Counted from the first letter of the stretch, positions 26,960 to 36,729 are shown. The stretch is DNA of 64,000 nucleotides from Pseudomonas lactis (GCF_001439845.1 NZ_JYLO01000008.1:310001-374000); one strand, 5' to 3'. Program-made: numbers and translations. Notes: generated by a model not told the origin, from the letters alone.

Positions 26960-27724
26960 ATGAGATCGAGTATAGCCAGTGCCCTGCAGCGCTTTCGTCC
27001 GGGCATCGCGCCGACGCTGGTGGTGCTGGTGTTGCTGCCATTGATGGTCGGCCTGGGGTTCTGGCAACTGGCCCGTGGGCACGAAAAGCAACTGCTGGTA
27101 GACCGTTATGCCGAGCGCCGCGCGGCCGAGCCGGTCAGCAGTGCGCAACTCAATGACATGGCTGATCCGGCCTTCCGTCGCGTCCATCTTCGCGGGCAAC
27201 TGGATGGTGAACACAGCGTATTGCTGGATAACCGCATGCGTGACGGCAAGGCCGGTGTCGAGCTGCTGCAGCCTTTTCATGATCAGGCCAGCGGCCTATG
27301 GCTGTTGCTCAATCGTGGCTGGCTGCCTTGGCCAGACCGGCGTATCGCGCCCGCCTTTACTACCCCTGAACAGACGCTGAACCTCGACGCCTGGGTGTAC
27401 GTCGCCCCCGGCGAGACCTTCCAACTGCATGCCGACCCGGCCAGCACGCAATGGCCGCGCCTGCTTACCGCACTGCACCCCGCCGCGCTGTGGGACGAAC
27501 TGGGGCGCAGCGGTTTTGCCTATGAACTGCGTGCCGAAGCGGGCCCCGATACCTACGAAACCAGCTGGCCCGTGGTCGCCATGGGCCCGGAAAAACACCT
27601 GGCCTACGCCGTGCAATGGTTCGCCATGGCCGTGGCGTTGCTGGCGCTTTACCTCTACCTCGGATGGCATAACAAAAAGGAGAAGCCCCATGGGAGCGGC
27701 CATGAATCCACCCAGCACATCTGA
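26960..27724 (+). CDS. SURF1 family oxidase assembly protein
   Basis: SURF1 helps deliver heme a to subunit I. The 254 residues begin with a membrane helix (PTLVVLVLLPLMVGLGFWQL, with the family's GFWQL), followed by a periplasmic domain containing HLRGQLD and LLDNRM, LLNRGWLP, and end with a second helix (WFAMAVALLALYLYLGW). AGAGGGG lies ahead of the ATG. The next gene starts 35 bases before its end. Confidence 0.92.
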   Translation: MRSSIASALQRFRPGIAPTLVVLVLLPLMVGLGFWQLARGHEKQLLVDRYAERRAAEPVSSAQLNDMADPAFRRVHLRGQLDGEHSVLLDNRMRDGKAGVELLQPFHDQASGLWLLLNRGWLPWPDRRIAPAFTTPEQTLNLDAWVYVAPGETFQLHADPASTQWPRLLTALHPAALWDELGRSGFAYELRAEAGPDTYETSWPVVAMGPEKHLAYAVQWFAMAVALLALYLYLGWHNKKEKPHGSGHESTQHI

Positions 27725-28274
27725 CACGCTTGATCGGCGCAAGGGTCGCTGGCAGCTGATTTTGATCCTGATGATGGTGATCGGCCCGATGGCGCTGGCC
27801 ACCTTTATGTACAAATTGCAGTTCTGGGTGCCGGACAGCCGCAGCTACCACGGCGAACTGATCGGCAACGGCCAGACCCGCGCCGACATTGGTGTGCAGG
27901 CCGATGAACAGCGTTGGCAACTGCTGGTCACCGCCCCCGCCGCCTGCGCTGCCGATTGCCAGCAACTGGTGTACCTGGCGCGCCAGCTGCAGATCAGCCT
28001 TGGCCGTGATGCGTCTCGTGCCAGCCATGCCCTGGCCGGCGCGCAACCTTTGAGCCGCGAATACGAGGCCAAGCTCAAGGCTGAATATCCACAGCTGCAG
28101 CGCTACCCGCTGGATGTGTCGACCTTTGCCAGGAACGCTGCCGCGCCTGGTGAGGCACAACTGTGGATCGTCGACCCCCACGGCAATCTGGTGCTGCGCT
28201 ATGACGCCAAGGTCAAGGGCAAGGACTTGCTCAACGACCTGCGCTTGCTGCTGAAACTGTCGAACATCGGATAA
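27690..28274 (+). CDS. Membrane-anchored thioredoxin-like-region protein of cox clusters
   Basis: The 194-residue product has one N-terminal membrane helix (LILILMMVIGPMALATFMY) and a periplasmic domain with two cysteines in APAACAADCQQLV, spaced C-x3-C, resembling the copper-binding spacing of Sco proteins. The C-terminal WIVDPHGNLVLRYDAK is also Sco/thioredoxin-like. The ATG at 27690 has AAGGAG six bases upstream and overlaps the SURF1 gene by 35 bases. A role in oxidase assembly is inferred from the location. Confidence 0.82.
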   Translation: MGAAMNPPSTSDTLDRRKGRWQLILILMMVIGPMALATFMYKLQFWVPDSRSYHGELIGNGQTRADIGVQADEQRWQLLVTAPAACAADCQQLVYLARQLQISLGRDASRASHALAGAQPLSREYEAKLKAEYPQLQRYPLDVSTFARNAAAPGEAQLWIVDPHGNLVLRYDAKVKGKDLLNDLRLLLKLSNIG

Positions 28275-28284
28275 GGGCACCGTC

Positions 28285-29364
28285 ATGGCCAAGCCTGGAT
28301 TTCGCCTCGCGCTGTTTGCCACCTTACTGGCGTTGCTTGTCGTGCTGCTCGGCGCCTATACCCGCCTGACCCACGCCGGCCTCGGCTGCCCGGACTGGCC
28401 GGGTTGCTACGGCTTTATCAGCGTGCCCCAAAGCGAAGCCCAACTGGCCCATGCCGAGTTGCACTTTCCCGACACGCCGGTGGAGGCCGACAAAGGCTGG
28501 GCCGAGATGACCCATCGCTACTTCGCTGGCAGCCTGGGCCTCTTGATCGCGCTGCTGGCGGCGCGTTCGTGGCGTCATCGGCGTGATCCGGGCCAGCCAG
28601 TGAAGCTGCCGCTGTTCCTGCTGGCGGTGGTGTTGGCCCAGGCGGCGTTTGGCATGTGGACCGTGACCTTGAAGCTCTGGCCGCAAGTGGTCACCGGGCA
28701 CCTGTTGGGCGGCTTTGCGACCTTGAGCCTGCTGTTTCTGCTGACCCTGCGGCTGTCCGGCGTACTGCCGGCGCTGGTCGTGCCCAAGCGCCTGCAATAT
28801 TGGGCGACGGCGGGCCTGGTGCTGGTGATCGGGCAGATCGCCCTGGGCGGCTGGGTCAGTTCCAACTACGCGGCGGTGGCCTGTGTCGATTTGCCCACCT
28901 GCCATGGCCAATGGTGGCCGGCAGCGGACTTTGCCAATGGCTTTCACCTGACCCAGCACATCGGCCCCAATTACCTGGGCGGGCAGCTCGACAGCGAAGC
29001 GCGCACTGCTATTCACCTGACGCATCGCGTCGGCGCCGTGCTGGTCACGCTGGTGCTGCTCGGTTTGGCCTGGCAACTGCGGGCAGTGGGGATGACGCGC
29101 CTGGCCGGCCTGCTGTTGATCGCCCTGGCCGCGCAGATCTGCCTGGGGCTGAGCAATGTGGTGTTCGGCCTGCCGTTACCGGTGGCAGTCGCGCACAACG
29201 CTGGCGGGGCAACGTTGTTGTTGACGCTGGTGCTGGTCAATTACCACGCGCGCACCAGCCTGGTTCGGGTGCGTCACCCGCGTCTGTTCGGTTGGCGTTT
29301 TATCCCGCGCAAACAGGTGTCGGGCCTGATCACCCTTAAAGGAGAACTGCCATGGCGACCGTGA
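28285..29364 (+). CDS. ctaA: Heme A synthase
   Basis: CtaA oxidises the C8 methyl of heme O to the formyl group of heme A. It has 359 residues and eight membrane helices in two related halves. Conserved histidines occur in TRLTHAGLGCPDWP, EMTHRYFAG, and HLTHRVGAVLV. Cys pairs (GCPDWPGC and CVDLPTC) match the bacterial CtaA loop cysteines. It overlaps ctaB by 13 bases. Confidence 0.95.
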   Translation: MAKPGFRLALFATLLALLVVLLGAYTRLTHAGLGCPDWPGCYGFISVPQSEAQLAHAELHFPDTPVEADKGWAEMTHRYFAGSLGLLIALLAARSWRHRRDPGQPVKLPLFLLAVVLAQAAFGMWTVTLKLWPQVVTGHLLGGFATLSLLFLLTLRLSGVLPALVVPKRLQYWATAGLVLVIGQIALGGWVSSNYAAVACVDLPTCHGQWWPAADFANGFHLTQHIGPNYLGGQLDSEARTAIHLTHRVGAVLVTLVLLGLAWQLRAVGMTRLAGLLLIALAAQICLGLSNVVFGLPLPVAVAHNAGGATLLLTLVLVNYHARTSLVRVRHPRLFGWRFIPRKQVSGLITLKGELPWRP

Positions 29365-30251
29365 TCGGCGCACGTCGCGACCGGGCGATCTGGCGTGACT
29401 ATCTGGAGCTGACCAAGCCCAAAGTGGTGGTGCTGATGCTGATCACCTCGCTGGTGGGCATGTTCCTCGCCACCCGCGCCGGGGTGCCCTGGACCGTGCT
29501 GGTGTTCGGCAACCTCGGCATTGCCCTGTGTGCCGGCGGCGCGGCGGCGGTCAATCATGTGGTGGATCGACGGATTGATGCCGTGATGGCGCGCACTCAC
29601 AAGCGGCCGATGGCTGAGGGGCGTGTCTCGCCGATGGCGGCGTTAGCGTTTGCGTTGTTCCTGGCGATTGCAGGGTTGGCCCTGCTGCTGGCGTTCACCA
29701 ACCCGCTGGCGGCCTGGCTGACCTTGGCTTCGCTGCTGGGTTATGCGGTGATCTACACCGGCTTTCTCAAGCGGGCGACTCCGCAGAATATCGTCATCGG
29801 CGGTCTGGCCGGTGCGGCGCCGCCGCTGCTGGGCTGGGTGGCTGTCACCGGGCATGTGGGTGCCGAACCCTTGCTGCTAGTGCTGATCATCTTCGCCTGG
29901 ACCCCGCCACACTTCTGGGCCCTGGCCATTCACCGCAAAGAGGAATACGCCAAGGCCGACATCCCGATGCTGCCGGTCACCCATGGCGAGCACTACACCA
30001 AGGTGCATATCCTGCTGTACACCTTCGCCCTGCTGGCGGTGAGCCTGATGCCCTACGTTATCCACATGAGCGGGCTGCTCTACCTGGCCTGTGCGCTGGT
30101 GTTGGGTGCGCGCTTTCTGCAATGGGCCTGGGTGTTGTACCGTGGCAGCCAGCCGCACGCGGCGATCAACACGTTCAAGTACTCTATCTGGTACTTGCTG
30201 CTGCTGTTTATCGCCCTGCTCGTAGACCACTACTTATTGTTGAACCTATGA
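29352..30251 (+). CDS. ctaB: Protoheme IX farnesyltransferase
   Basis: This enzyme adds the farnesyl chain to heme b, making heme O. The 299 residues form a UbiA-type prenyltransferase with nine membrane helices. The first Asp-rich motif is NHVVDRRIDAVMARTHKRP, and the second region is HRKEEYAKADIPMLPV. AAAGGAG precedes the ATG. The start of the Sco gene overlaps its end (ATGA). Confidence 0.96.
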   Translation: MATVIGARRDRAIWRDYLELTKPKVVVLMLITSLVGMFLATRAGVPWTVLVFGNLGIALCAGGAAAVNHVVDRRIDAVMARTHKRPMAEGRVSPMAALAFALFLAIAGLALLLAFTNPLAAWLTLASLLGYAVIYTGFLKRATPQNIVIGGLAGAAPPLLGWVAVTGHVGAEPLLLVLIIFAWTPPHFWALAIHRKEEYAKADIPMLPVTHGEHYTKVHILLYTFALLAVSLMPYVIHMSGLLYLACALVLGARFLQWAWVLYRGSQPHAAINTFKYSIWYLLLLFIALLVDHYLLLNL

Positions 30252-30883
30252 CTCGAACTCAAAAAACCGTCTTCATCCTCGTGGCCCTGGTGGCGTTGAT
30301 CATGGGCCTGACCGTCAACAAAGTGCTCTCGGGCAAAGGCCAGGGCGACCCTACCGCGCTGATCGACGCGGGCATCATTCTGTTGCCGCAAAGCCGCCAG
30401 TTGCCAGCGGTGACCATGACCAATCAGGAAGGCCAGCCGGTGGTGGTCAACGAGTTGAAGGGCAAGTGGAGCCTGCTGTTTTTTGGCTACACCTTCTGCC
30501 CGGATATCTGCCCAACCACCCTCGCCCAGCTTCGCCAGATCAAGAGCGAGCTGCCCCAAGAGGCTGTGGATAAGTTGCAGGTGATCCTGGTCAGCGTCGA
30601 TCCGCACCGCGATACTCCGGCGCAGCTCAAGCAGTACCTGGGTTACTTTGATCCGCAGTTCCAAGGCCTGACTGGCGCGAATGTGGAGGATGTGCAGAAG
30701 GTTTCGAATGCGGTGAGCATTCCCTTCATTCCGGCGGATACCACTAAGCCGAACTACACCGTCGACCACAGCGGCAACCTGGCACTGATTGGCCCGGATG
30801 GGACGCAGCGTGGGTTTATTCGTGCGCCGTTGAACAACCAGAAGCTGGTGGCGCAGTTGCCGGGGTTGCTACAGCGCAAGTGA
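30248..30883 (+). CDS. senC: Sco1/SenC copper chaperone
   Basis: Sco proteins load copper into the CuA site of subunit II. The 211 residues have an N-terminal membrane anchor (VFILVALVALIMGLTV) and a thioredoxin fold with the copper-binding motif TFCPDICP (Cys84, Cys88) and the partner His174 in TVDHSG. It is the last gene of the oxidase module and is followed by a multi-hairpin repeat. Confidence 0.95.
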   Translation: MTRTQKTVFILVALVALIMGLTVNKVLSGKGQGDPTALIDAGIILLPQSRQLPAVTMTNQEGQPVVVNELKGKWSLLFFGYTFCPDICPTTLAQLRQIKSELPQEAVDKLQVILVSVDPHRDTPAQLKQYLGYFDPQFQGLTGANVEDVQKVSNAVSIPFIPADTTKPNYTVDHSGNLALIGPDGTQRGFIRAPLNNQKLVAQLPGLLQRK

Positions 30884-30892
30884 GCACCTGAT

Positions 30893-30999
30893 GATCGTTC
30901 CCACGCTCTGCGTGGGAATGCAGTTAGGGACGCTCTGCGTCCCCAAGCGTGACGCAGAGCGTCACGAGAGGCGTTCCCACGCGGAGCGTGGGAACGATC
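30893..30999. repeat. Multi-hairpin palindromic repeat
   Basis: The outer arms (30893-30921 and 30971-30999) share GATCGTTCCCACGC and are each self-complementary (TTCCCACGC-GCGTGGGAA). Two inner hairpins lie at 30928-30944 and 30949-30965. It separates the convergent senC and metQ genes. Confidence 0.85.
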
Positions 31000-31012
31000 A
31001 GATCAGGAGAAA

Positions 31013-31783
31013 TCAGAACGCCGGCTTGATCGCGCCTTTGTACTTCTCTTCGATGAACTTCTTCACTTCAGGCGTGTGCAGAGCTGCAACCAGCTTCTTC
31101 ACCGCGTCCGCATCCTTGTTGTCTTCGCGGGTCACCAGGATGTTCACGTAAGGCGAATCGCTGCCTTCGATCACCAGGGCATCCTTGGATGGGTCCAGCT
31201 TGGCTTCCAGGGCGTAGTTGGTGTTGATCAGCGCCAGGTCGACTTGGGTCAGCACGCGCGGCAGGGTGGCGGCTTCCAGTTCGCGGAATTTCAGGTTTTT
31301 ATCGTTGCCGGTGATGTCCTTGATGGTCGACAGGATGTTGGTCGGGTCCTTCAGGGTGATCAGGCCGTTCTTGGCCAGCAGTAACAGCGCACGACCACCG
31401 TTGGTGGCGTCGTTCGGAATCACCACGTTGGCGCCGTCAGGCAGGTCGGCCAATTTTTTGTACTTGCTGGAGTAAGCGCCCAGAGGCTCCAGGTGCACCG
31501 CGCCGACGCTCACCAGGTGAGTGCCTTTGGCCTTGTTGAATTCATCCAGGTACGGCTGGTGCTGGAAGAAGTTGGCGTCCAGGCGCTTTTCAGCCACCTG
31601 TACGTTCGGCTGCACGTAGTCGGTGAAGACTTTGACGTTCAGGTCCACGCCTTCTTTGGCCAGGGCAGGCTTCACGAATTCGAGGATTTCGGCGTGAGGC
31701 ACCGGCGAAGCAGCGACCGTAATGGTCTCGGCGTGGGCGGAAAACGCAGCCACGGCGGCGAAAGCAACCAGTAGTTTTTTCAT
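31013..31783 (-). CDS. metQ: Methionine ABC transporter substrate-binding protein
   Basis: This 256-residue NlpA/MetQ family protein captures methionine in the periplasm. The signal peptide (MKKLLVAFAAVAAFSAHA) has a Sec site, not a lipobox, so it is probably soluble. Family features include HLEPLGAYSSKYK, IPNDATNGGRAL, and NTNYALEA. AAGGAG precedes the ATG at 31783. It is the last gene of metNIQ. Confidence 0.93.
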   Translation of the reverse strand: MKKLLVAFAAVAAFSAHAETITVAASPVPHAEILEFVKPALAKEGVDLNVKVFTDYVQPNVQVAEKRLDANFFQHQPYLDEFNKAKGTHLVSVGAVHLEPLGAYSSKYKKLADLPDGANVVIPNDATNGGRALLLLAKNGLITLKDPTNILSTIKDITGNDKNLKFRELEAATLPRVLTQVDLALINTNYALEAKLDPSKDALVIEGSDSPYVNILVTREDNKDADAVKKLVAALHTPEVKKFIEEKYKGAIKPAF

Positions 31784-31834
31784 CCAGCAAGCTCCTTGTT
31801 CGGGCATCTGCCGGCTGTGTGCCGGCAATGGCCG

Positions 31835-32509
31835 TTATTTACGAGAAAAATGCACCACCAGCCGGTCGCCGACGGTTTGCAGAATTTGCACAAGAATCAA
31901 CAGCATCACCACGGTGACCACCATCACATCGGTCTGGAAGCGCTGGTAGCCAAAACGGATTGCCAGGTCGCCCAGGCCGCCAGCACCGACCACACCCGCC
32001 ATTGCGGTGTAGGAAACCAGTGTAATCGCCGTCACCGTAATCGCTGCGAAGATGCCAGGGCGGGCTTCGGGCAACAGGGCGTTGGTGATGATCTGGCGGG
32101 TGGTAGCACCCATGGCCTGGGTGGCTTCGATGATGCCACGGTCCACTTCGCGCAGGGCTGTTTCCACCAGGCGCGCAAAGAATGGCGTGGCGCCGACGAC
32201 CAGCGGTGGGATCGCGCCGGCGACACCCAGCGACGTGCCGGTGATCAGTACCGTGAATGGAATCATCACGATCAGCAGGATGATGAACGGTAGCGAGCGC
32301 AAGATATTCACGATCAGCGACAGCAGCGCGTACAGGCCTTTTTGTTCGAACAGCTGGCGCGGGCTGGTCAGGAACAACAGCACGCCCAGGGGCAGGCCCA
32401 GCAGCACGGTGAAGAACAGCGAGCCGAACAGCATGGTCATGGTGTCACCGGTGGCGAGCCAGATTTCAGACCAGTCGATATTGGCGAAGAAACTCAGGAA
32501 AACGTCCAT
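31835..32509 (-). CDS. metI: Methionine ABC transporter permease
   Basis: This 224-residue permease has five membrane helices. The EAA-type coupling loop EATQAMGATTRQIITNALLPEA contacts MetN. It starts one base inside the metN stop codon, so it is translationally coupled. Confidence 0.95.
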   Translation of the reverse strand: MDVFLSFFANIDWSEIWLATGDTMTMLFGSLFFTVLLGLPLGVLLFLTSPRQLFEQKGLYALLSLIVNILRSLPFIILLIVMIPFTVLITGTSLGVAGAIPPLVVGATPFFARLVETALREVDRGIIEATQAMGATTRQIITNALLPEARPGIFAAITVTAITLVSYTAMAGVVGAGGLGDLAIRFGYQRFQTDVMVVTVVMLLILVQILQTVGDRLVVHFSRK

Positions 32510-33516
32510 CAGCGCAGGACCTCCATGTGAACGTCGGCGGCGGTGAAGCGTGCAAACGCAGCGTCCATGTCACCGCCGGTGACGGCGAGGGTCAGTTGCC
32601 CGTAAGGGATGTCTTTGATGCGGTCGATACGACCGGCAAGGATGCTGTAGTCCACCCCGGTTTCCCGTGCGACGGTACCCAGCAGTGGCGCGTAGGTCGC
32701 GTCCCCTTGGAACGTCAGGCGCACGATACGGCCTGGCACATGGGCAAAGTCGTCGCGCTGCTCGCCTTCGTCCACCTGTTCGGCTTCTTGTACGAAGCGT
32801 TTGGTGGTCGGGTGCTTGGGGTGCAGGAACACGTCGGCCACCGAGCCTTGCTCGACGATCACCCCGGCGTCCATCACCGCGACCTGGTCGCATACGCGGC
32901 GGATCACGTCCATTTCATGGGTGATCAACACGATGGTCAGGTTCAGCTCGCGGTTGATCTCGGCCAGCAGTTGCAGGACCGACGCCGTGGTTTGCGGGTC
33001 GAGGGCGCTGGTGGCTTCGTCGCACAGCAGGATTTTTGGCTTGGTCGCCAGGGCTCGGGCGATGCCGACGCGCTGTTTCTGGCCGCCGGACAACTGCGCC
33101 GGGTACTTCTTGGCGTGGTCCGACAAGCCGACGCGGGCGAGCAGCTCAGCCACACGCTGGTCGATTTCCTTGCGCGACAGTTCGCCGGCGAGCGTCAGCG
33201 GCAGCGCGACGTTGTCGGCCACGGTCTTGGACGCCAGCAAGTTGAAGTGCTGGAAGATCATGCCGACCTGCTGGCGAAAGCGCCGCAGGCCGTTGGCGTC
33301 CAGCGCAGTGACTTCTTCGCCATCCACCTTGATCTGGCCACCACTGGGCTCTTCCAGGCGGTTGATCAGGCGCAGCAGGGTGCTTTTACCGGCACCCGAG
33401 TGGCCAATCAGGCCAAACACCTGGCCGTTCTCGACGCGCAGGCTGGTGGGGTGCAGGGCGGGGATATCCTTACCGGCGACGCGGTAGGTTTTATGGACGT
33501 TTTGAAACTCGATCAC
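32509..33516 (-). CDS. metN: Methionine ABC transporter ATPase
   Basis: The ATPase has 335 residues: Walker A GHSGAGKST (38-46), signature LSGGQKQRVGIARAL, Walker B LLCDEATSALDP, and a C-terminal NIL domain (about 260-335) that binds methionine and inhibits transport. It is the first gene of metNIQ. No S-box or SAM riboswitch was recognised upstream. Confidence 0.96.
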   Translation of the reverse strand: MIEFQNVHKTYRVAGKDIPALHPTSLRVENGQVFGLIGHSGAGKSTLLRLINRLEEPSGGQIKVDGEEVTALDANGLRRFRQQVGMIFQHFNLLASKTVADNVALPLTLAGELSRKEIDQRVAELLARVGLSDHAKKYPAQLSGGQKQRVGIARALATKPKILLCDEATSALDPQTTASVLQLLAEINRELNLTIVLITHEMDVIRRVCDQVAVMDAGVIVEQGSVADVFLHPKHPTTKRFVQEAEQVDEGEQRDDFAHVPGRIVRLTFQGDATYAPLLGTVARETGVDYSILAGRIDRIKDIPYGQLTLAVTGGDMDAAFARFTAADVHMEVLR

Positions 33517-33781
33517 GTAGCGAACCTTGTGGGGCGCATTGAAAAGGGATCAGCGGTTAGCCGGGCGCGCATTTTAGCCTGTCCGTATAGCGTTTCTTAG
33601 CATTTATTTCGTATTCATCCAGTCATTTGGCAATAACGCGATCAAAGGTCATAAAAAAGGAACGGTGCAAAACCGCGTCAGTCACTACTTAAGCAACTCG
33701 ATTTCCCAGGTGCCGTGCCTGGGGTTTTGCTCAAACGAGCCGGGGACCGCTCTGGCCACTTTGAATAAGGAGTTTTGACTG

Positions 33782-35923
33782 ATGAGTACCAAGAAGCCAG
33801 CCACCCCGCCCAAGAGTGAACTTGCGGGTACCGATACCCTGGACCGTGGCAACACCAACGCCAAGTTGCAGGCCCTGGAAGAATTCCGCTCTGACGCGAC
33901 TGGCCAGGCCCTGCGCACCAACCAAGGCGTGAAGATTTCCGATAACCAGAACAGCTTGAAAGTCGGCGCGCGCGGCCCGTCGCTGCTCGAAGACTTCATC
34001 ATGCGTGAAAAGATCACGCACTTCGACCATGAGCGCATCCCGGAGCGCATCGTGCATGCCCGTGGTACGGGCGCCCATGGCTATTTCCAGAGTTACGGCG
34101 ACCATTCGACGCTGACCAAGGCAGGTTTCCTGCGCACGCCTGAGCATAAAACCCCGGTGTTCGCGCGTTTTTCCACGGTGCAGGGCCCGCGTGGTTCCGG
34201 CGACACCGTGCGTGATGTGCGCGGTTTTGCCGTGAAGTTCTTTACCGACGAAGGCAACTTCGACCTGGTGGGCAACAACATGCCGGTGTTCTTCATCCAG
34301 GATGCGATCAAATTTCCAGACTTCGTCCACGCGGTGAAACCCGAGCCTCATAACGAAATTCCTACCGGCGGTTCGGCCCACGATACCTTCTGGGACTTTG
34401 TCTCGCTGCAACCGGAATCCGCGCACATGGTGATCTGGGCCATGTCCGACCGCGCCATTCCAAAAAGCCTGCGCGCCATGCAGGGTTTTGGGGTGCACAC
34501 CTTCCGGTTGATCAATACCGAAGGTAAGTCCAGCTTCGTGAAATTCCACTGGCGTCCAAAAGTCGGCACCTGCTCCCTGGTATGGGACGAAGCGCAAAAG
34601 CTGGCCGGTAAAGATACGGACTACCACCGTCGTGACCTGTGGGAGGCGATTGAAAGCGGCGATTACCCCGAGTGGGAGCTGGGCGTGCAGATCGTGGCCG
34701 AAGAGGACGAACACAAGTTCGATTTCGATTTGCTCGACCCGACCAAGATCATTCCCGAAGAACTGGTGCCGATCACGCCGCTGGGCAAAATGGTGCTCAA
34801 CCGTAACCCCGACAACTTCTTCGCTGAAGTCGAGCAGGTTGCGTTCTGCCCGGGCCACATCGTGCCGGGCATCGACTTCACCAACGACCCGTTGCTGCAA
34901 GGCCGTCTGTTTTCCTACACCGATACCCAGATCAGCCGACTGGGCGGGCCGAACTTTCATGAGATTCCAATCAACCGGCCTGTCGTGCCTTTCCATAACG
35001 GCCAGCGCGACGCTCAGCATCGTACGGTGATCGATAAAGGCCGTGCGTCGTACGAGCCAAACTCCATTGATGGTGGTTGGCCGAAGGAAACCCCTGCCGG
35101 TCCTACCGATGGTGGCTTTGAGTCCTACTACGAGCGCGTCGATGCCAACAAGGTGCGTGAGCGTAGCGAATCCTTCGGTGACCATTTCTCCCAGGCGACG
35201 CTGTTCTACAACAGCATGAGCCACCACGAGAAAGAGCACATTATCGCGGCCTACAGCTTTGAGCTGGGCAAGGTGGAGCGCGAGTTCATCCGTGCGCGCC
35301 AGGTCAACGAGATCCTGGCCAATATCGACCTGGAGCTGGCCAAGCGCGTTGCGCAGAATTTGGGCTTGCCGGCGCCGACCAAGGGCACGGTGCCTGCCCG
35401 TGAAACGTCGCTGAAAGAATCGCCAGCCTTGAGCCAGGTGAATTTACTATCGGGCGATATTAAAACGCGCAAAGTGGCGATTCTGGCAGCCAACGGCGTT
35501 GATGGTGCGGCCATTGACGCGCTAAAAGCCGCGCTGGAAGCTGAAGGCGCCCATGCCAAGTTGCTGGGGCCTACTTCGGCGCCTGTGACCACTGCGCAGG
35601 GCAAGACGCTGCCGGTCGACGCCTCGATGGAAGGCATGCCGTCCATTGCCTTCGACGCAGTGTTTATCCCGGGTGGCAAAGAGTCCGTGAAGGCGCTGAG
35701 CGGTGATGGTGTGGCGTTGCATTATGTACTGGAAGCCTACAAACACCTGAAGGCGATTGCGGTAGCCAGTGATGTGAAGCCGTTGCTGGACCTGCTGAAG
35801 CTGGAAGCGGATGCGGGGTTGATCGTGGGCGCGGATGCCAAGGCGTTCAAAGCGTTTTTTGCGGCGATTGCCCAGCATCGGGTGTGGGAGCGTGAGCCGA
35901 AATCCAAGGCGATTCCGGCTTAA
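33782..35923 (+). CDS. katE: Large-subunit catalase HPII
   Basis: This 713-residue catalase decomposes H2O2. The catalytic residues are His92 (RIVHARGTGAHG) and Asn165 (LVGNNMPVFF), and the proximal heme Tyr is Tyr379 (LFSYTDTQ). The C-terminal 150 residues form the DJ-1/PfpI-like domain of the large clade (KVAILAANGVDGAAID, FIPGGKESV). AAGGAG precedes the ATG. HPII enzymes are stationary-phase (RpoS) genes; CTACTTAAG near 33684 could be part of such a promoter but is weak evidence. Confidence 0.97.
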   Translation: MSTKKPATPPKSELAGTDTLDRGNTNAKLQALEEFRSDATGQALRTNQGVKISDNQNSLKVGARGPSLLEDFIMREKITHFDHERIPERIVHARGTGAHGYFQSYGDHSTLTKAGFLRTPEHKTPVFARFSTVQGPRGSGDTVRDVRGFAVKFFTDEGNFDLVGNNMPVFFIQDAIKFPDFVHAVKPEPHNEIPTGGSAHDTFWDFVSLQPESAHMVIWAMSDRAIPKSLRAMQGFGVHTFRLINTEGKSSFVKFHWRPKVGTCSLVWDEAQKLAGKDTDYHRRDLWEAIESGDYPEWELGVQIVAEEDEHKFDFDLLDPTKIIPEELVPITPLGKMVLNRNPDNFFAEVEQVAFCPGHIVPGIDFTNDPLLQGRLFSYTDTQISRLGGPNFHEIPINRPVVPFHNGQRDAQHRTVIDKGRASYEPNSIDGGWPKETPAGPTDGGFESYYERVDANKVRERSESFGDHFSQATLFYNSMSHHEKEHIIAAYSFELGKVEREFIRARQVNEILANIDLELAKRVAQNLGLPAPTKGTVPARETSLKESPALSQVNLLSGDIKTRKVAILAANGVDGAAIDALKAALEAEGAHAKLLGPTSAPVTTAQGKTLPVDASMEGMPSIAFDAVFIPGGKESVKALSGDGVALHYVLEAYKHLKAIAVASDVKPLLDLLKLEADAGLIVGADAKAFKAFFAAIAQHRVWEREPKSKAIPA

Positions 35924-35947
35924 CTTATCGGTTGTTTGTTAGATCGT

Positions 35948-36006
35948 CATCGCAGGCAAGCCAGCTCCCACACCGTTCAAATGTGGGAGGTGGCTTGCCT
36001 GCGATG
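35948..36006. repeat. REPIN with short spacer
   Basis: Arms 35948-35972 (CATCGCAGGCAAGCCAGCTC and onward) and 35982-36006 pair across 9 bases. It lies between the convergent katE and lipoprotein genes and could terminate both. Confidence 0.88.
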
Positions 36007-36009
36007 CTT

Positions 36010-36729
36010 TTAGTCCGCCTTGCGCGGAATCAGCACAACCTGCGCCGGAATGTGTTTCAGGATTTGCCGGTGAATCTTCAGGTCATATCCCGAATCAATC
36101 CGCTTGACCCGCTTGGTCAGTAACGTGGCCAGCCACGGGTAATCCTGGGTGCGTGGCACCTGGATGCTGACATCGCACTGGTAATTCACCACGTCGGTGG
36201 CGATCGCGTCCAACTGATGACGCATATCTTCGACATCCGCCAGGTTCAGCGCCACGGTGGTGCTCGGCGCTGCCGGGTCGATAACCTTGGCGGCGGGCTT
36301 GGCTTCAGCGGCTTTCAACGCGGCTTCTGCCTGGTCCAATTCGGCTTTGCGCGCATGGCTGATGGCGCTGTTGACGCCACCAGTCAGCGCAGGGGCCTTG
36401 GGCATCAAGGCGCGGGCACGGCTCAGGGCCGTGGCGGCCGCGTTGACATCGCCCTTTTGCAACACGATCTGGCTGCGCTGCAAGTAGGCTTCGGCCAATT
36501 GACGCTGGTAGGCCTCAAGTGCCGGGTCATTGGGCGATTGGGCCTGCAGTGCGGCCAACTGGTCTTCGGCGGTGGCCAATTCGCTGCTGGCCAGGTTTTG
36601 TTCCAGCTGCGCGATGGCCGCAGCCCGCGGATCCGGAGCCTGGGGGGCAGCGGGCGGCGTACTTTGGCAGGCGCCCAGCAGCAGTGAAAATGCGGCAAGG
36701 AGCAGATAACGGGAGGTGAACGGCTTCAT
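36010..36729 (-). CDS. Coiled-coil lipoprotein of unknown function
   Basis: The product has 239 residues: lipobox LLGAC (Cys20), an Ala/Gln-rich helical region with TPR-like pairs (AAIAQLEQNLASSELATAED, QRQLAEAYLQRSQIVLQKGD), then a C-terminal domain (DYPWLATLLTKRVKRID). A lipoprotein lies beside the znu locus in P. aeruginosa too. It is separated from znuB by 37 bases and may be co-transcribed. The function is unknown. Confidence 0.82.
   Translation of the reverse strand: MKPFTSRYLLLAAFSLLLGACQSTPPAAPQAPDPRAAAIAQLEQNLASSELATAEDQLAALQAQSPNDPALEAYQRQLAEAYLQRSQIVLQKGDVNAAATALSRARALMPKAPALTGGVNSAISHARKAELDQAEAALKAAEAKPAAKVIDPAAPSTTVALNLADVEDMRHQLDAIATDVVNYQCDVSIQVPRTQDYPWLATLLTKRVKRIDSGYDLKIHRQILKHIPAQVVLIPRKAD

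Noticed and set aside
30893..30999. A CRISPR-like array
   Set aside because: The units are inverted palindromes, not direct repeats with regular spacers, and no cas gene is present.
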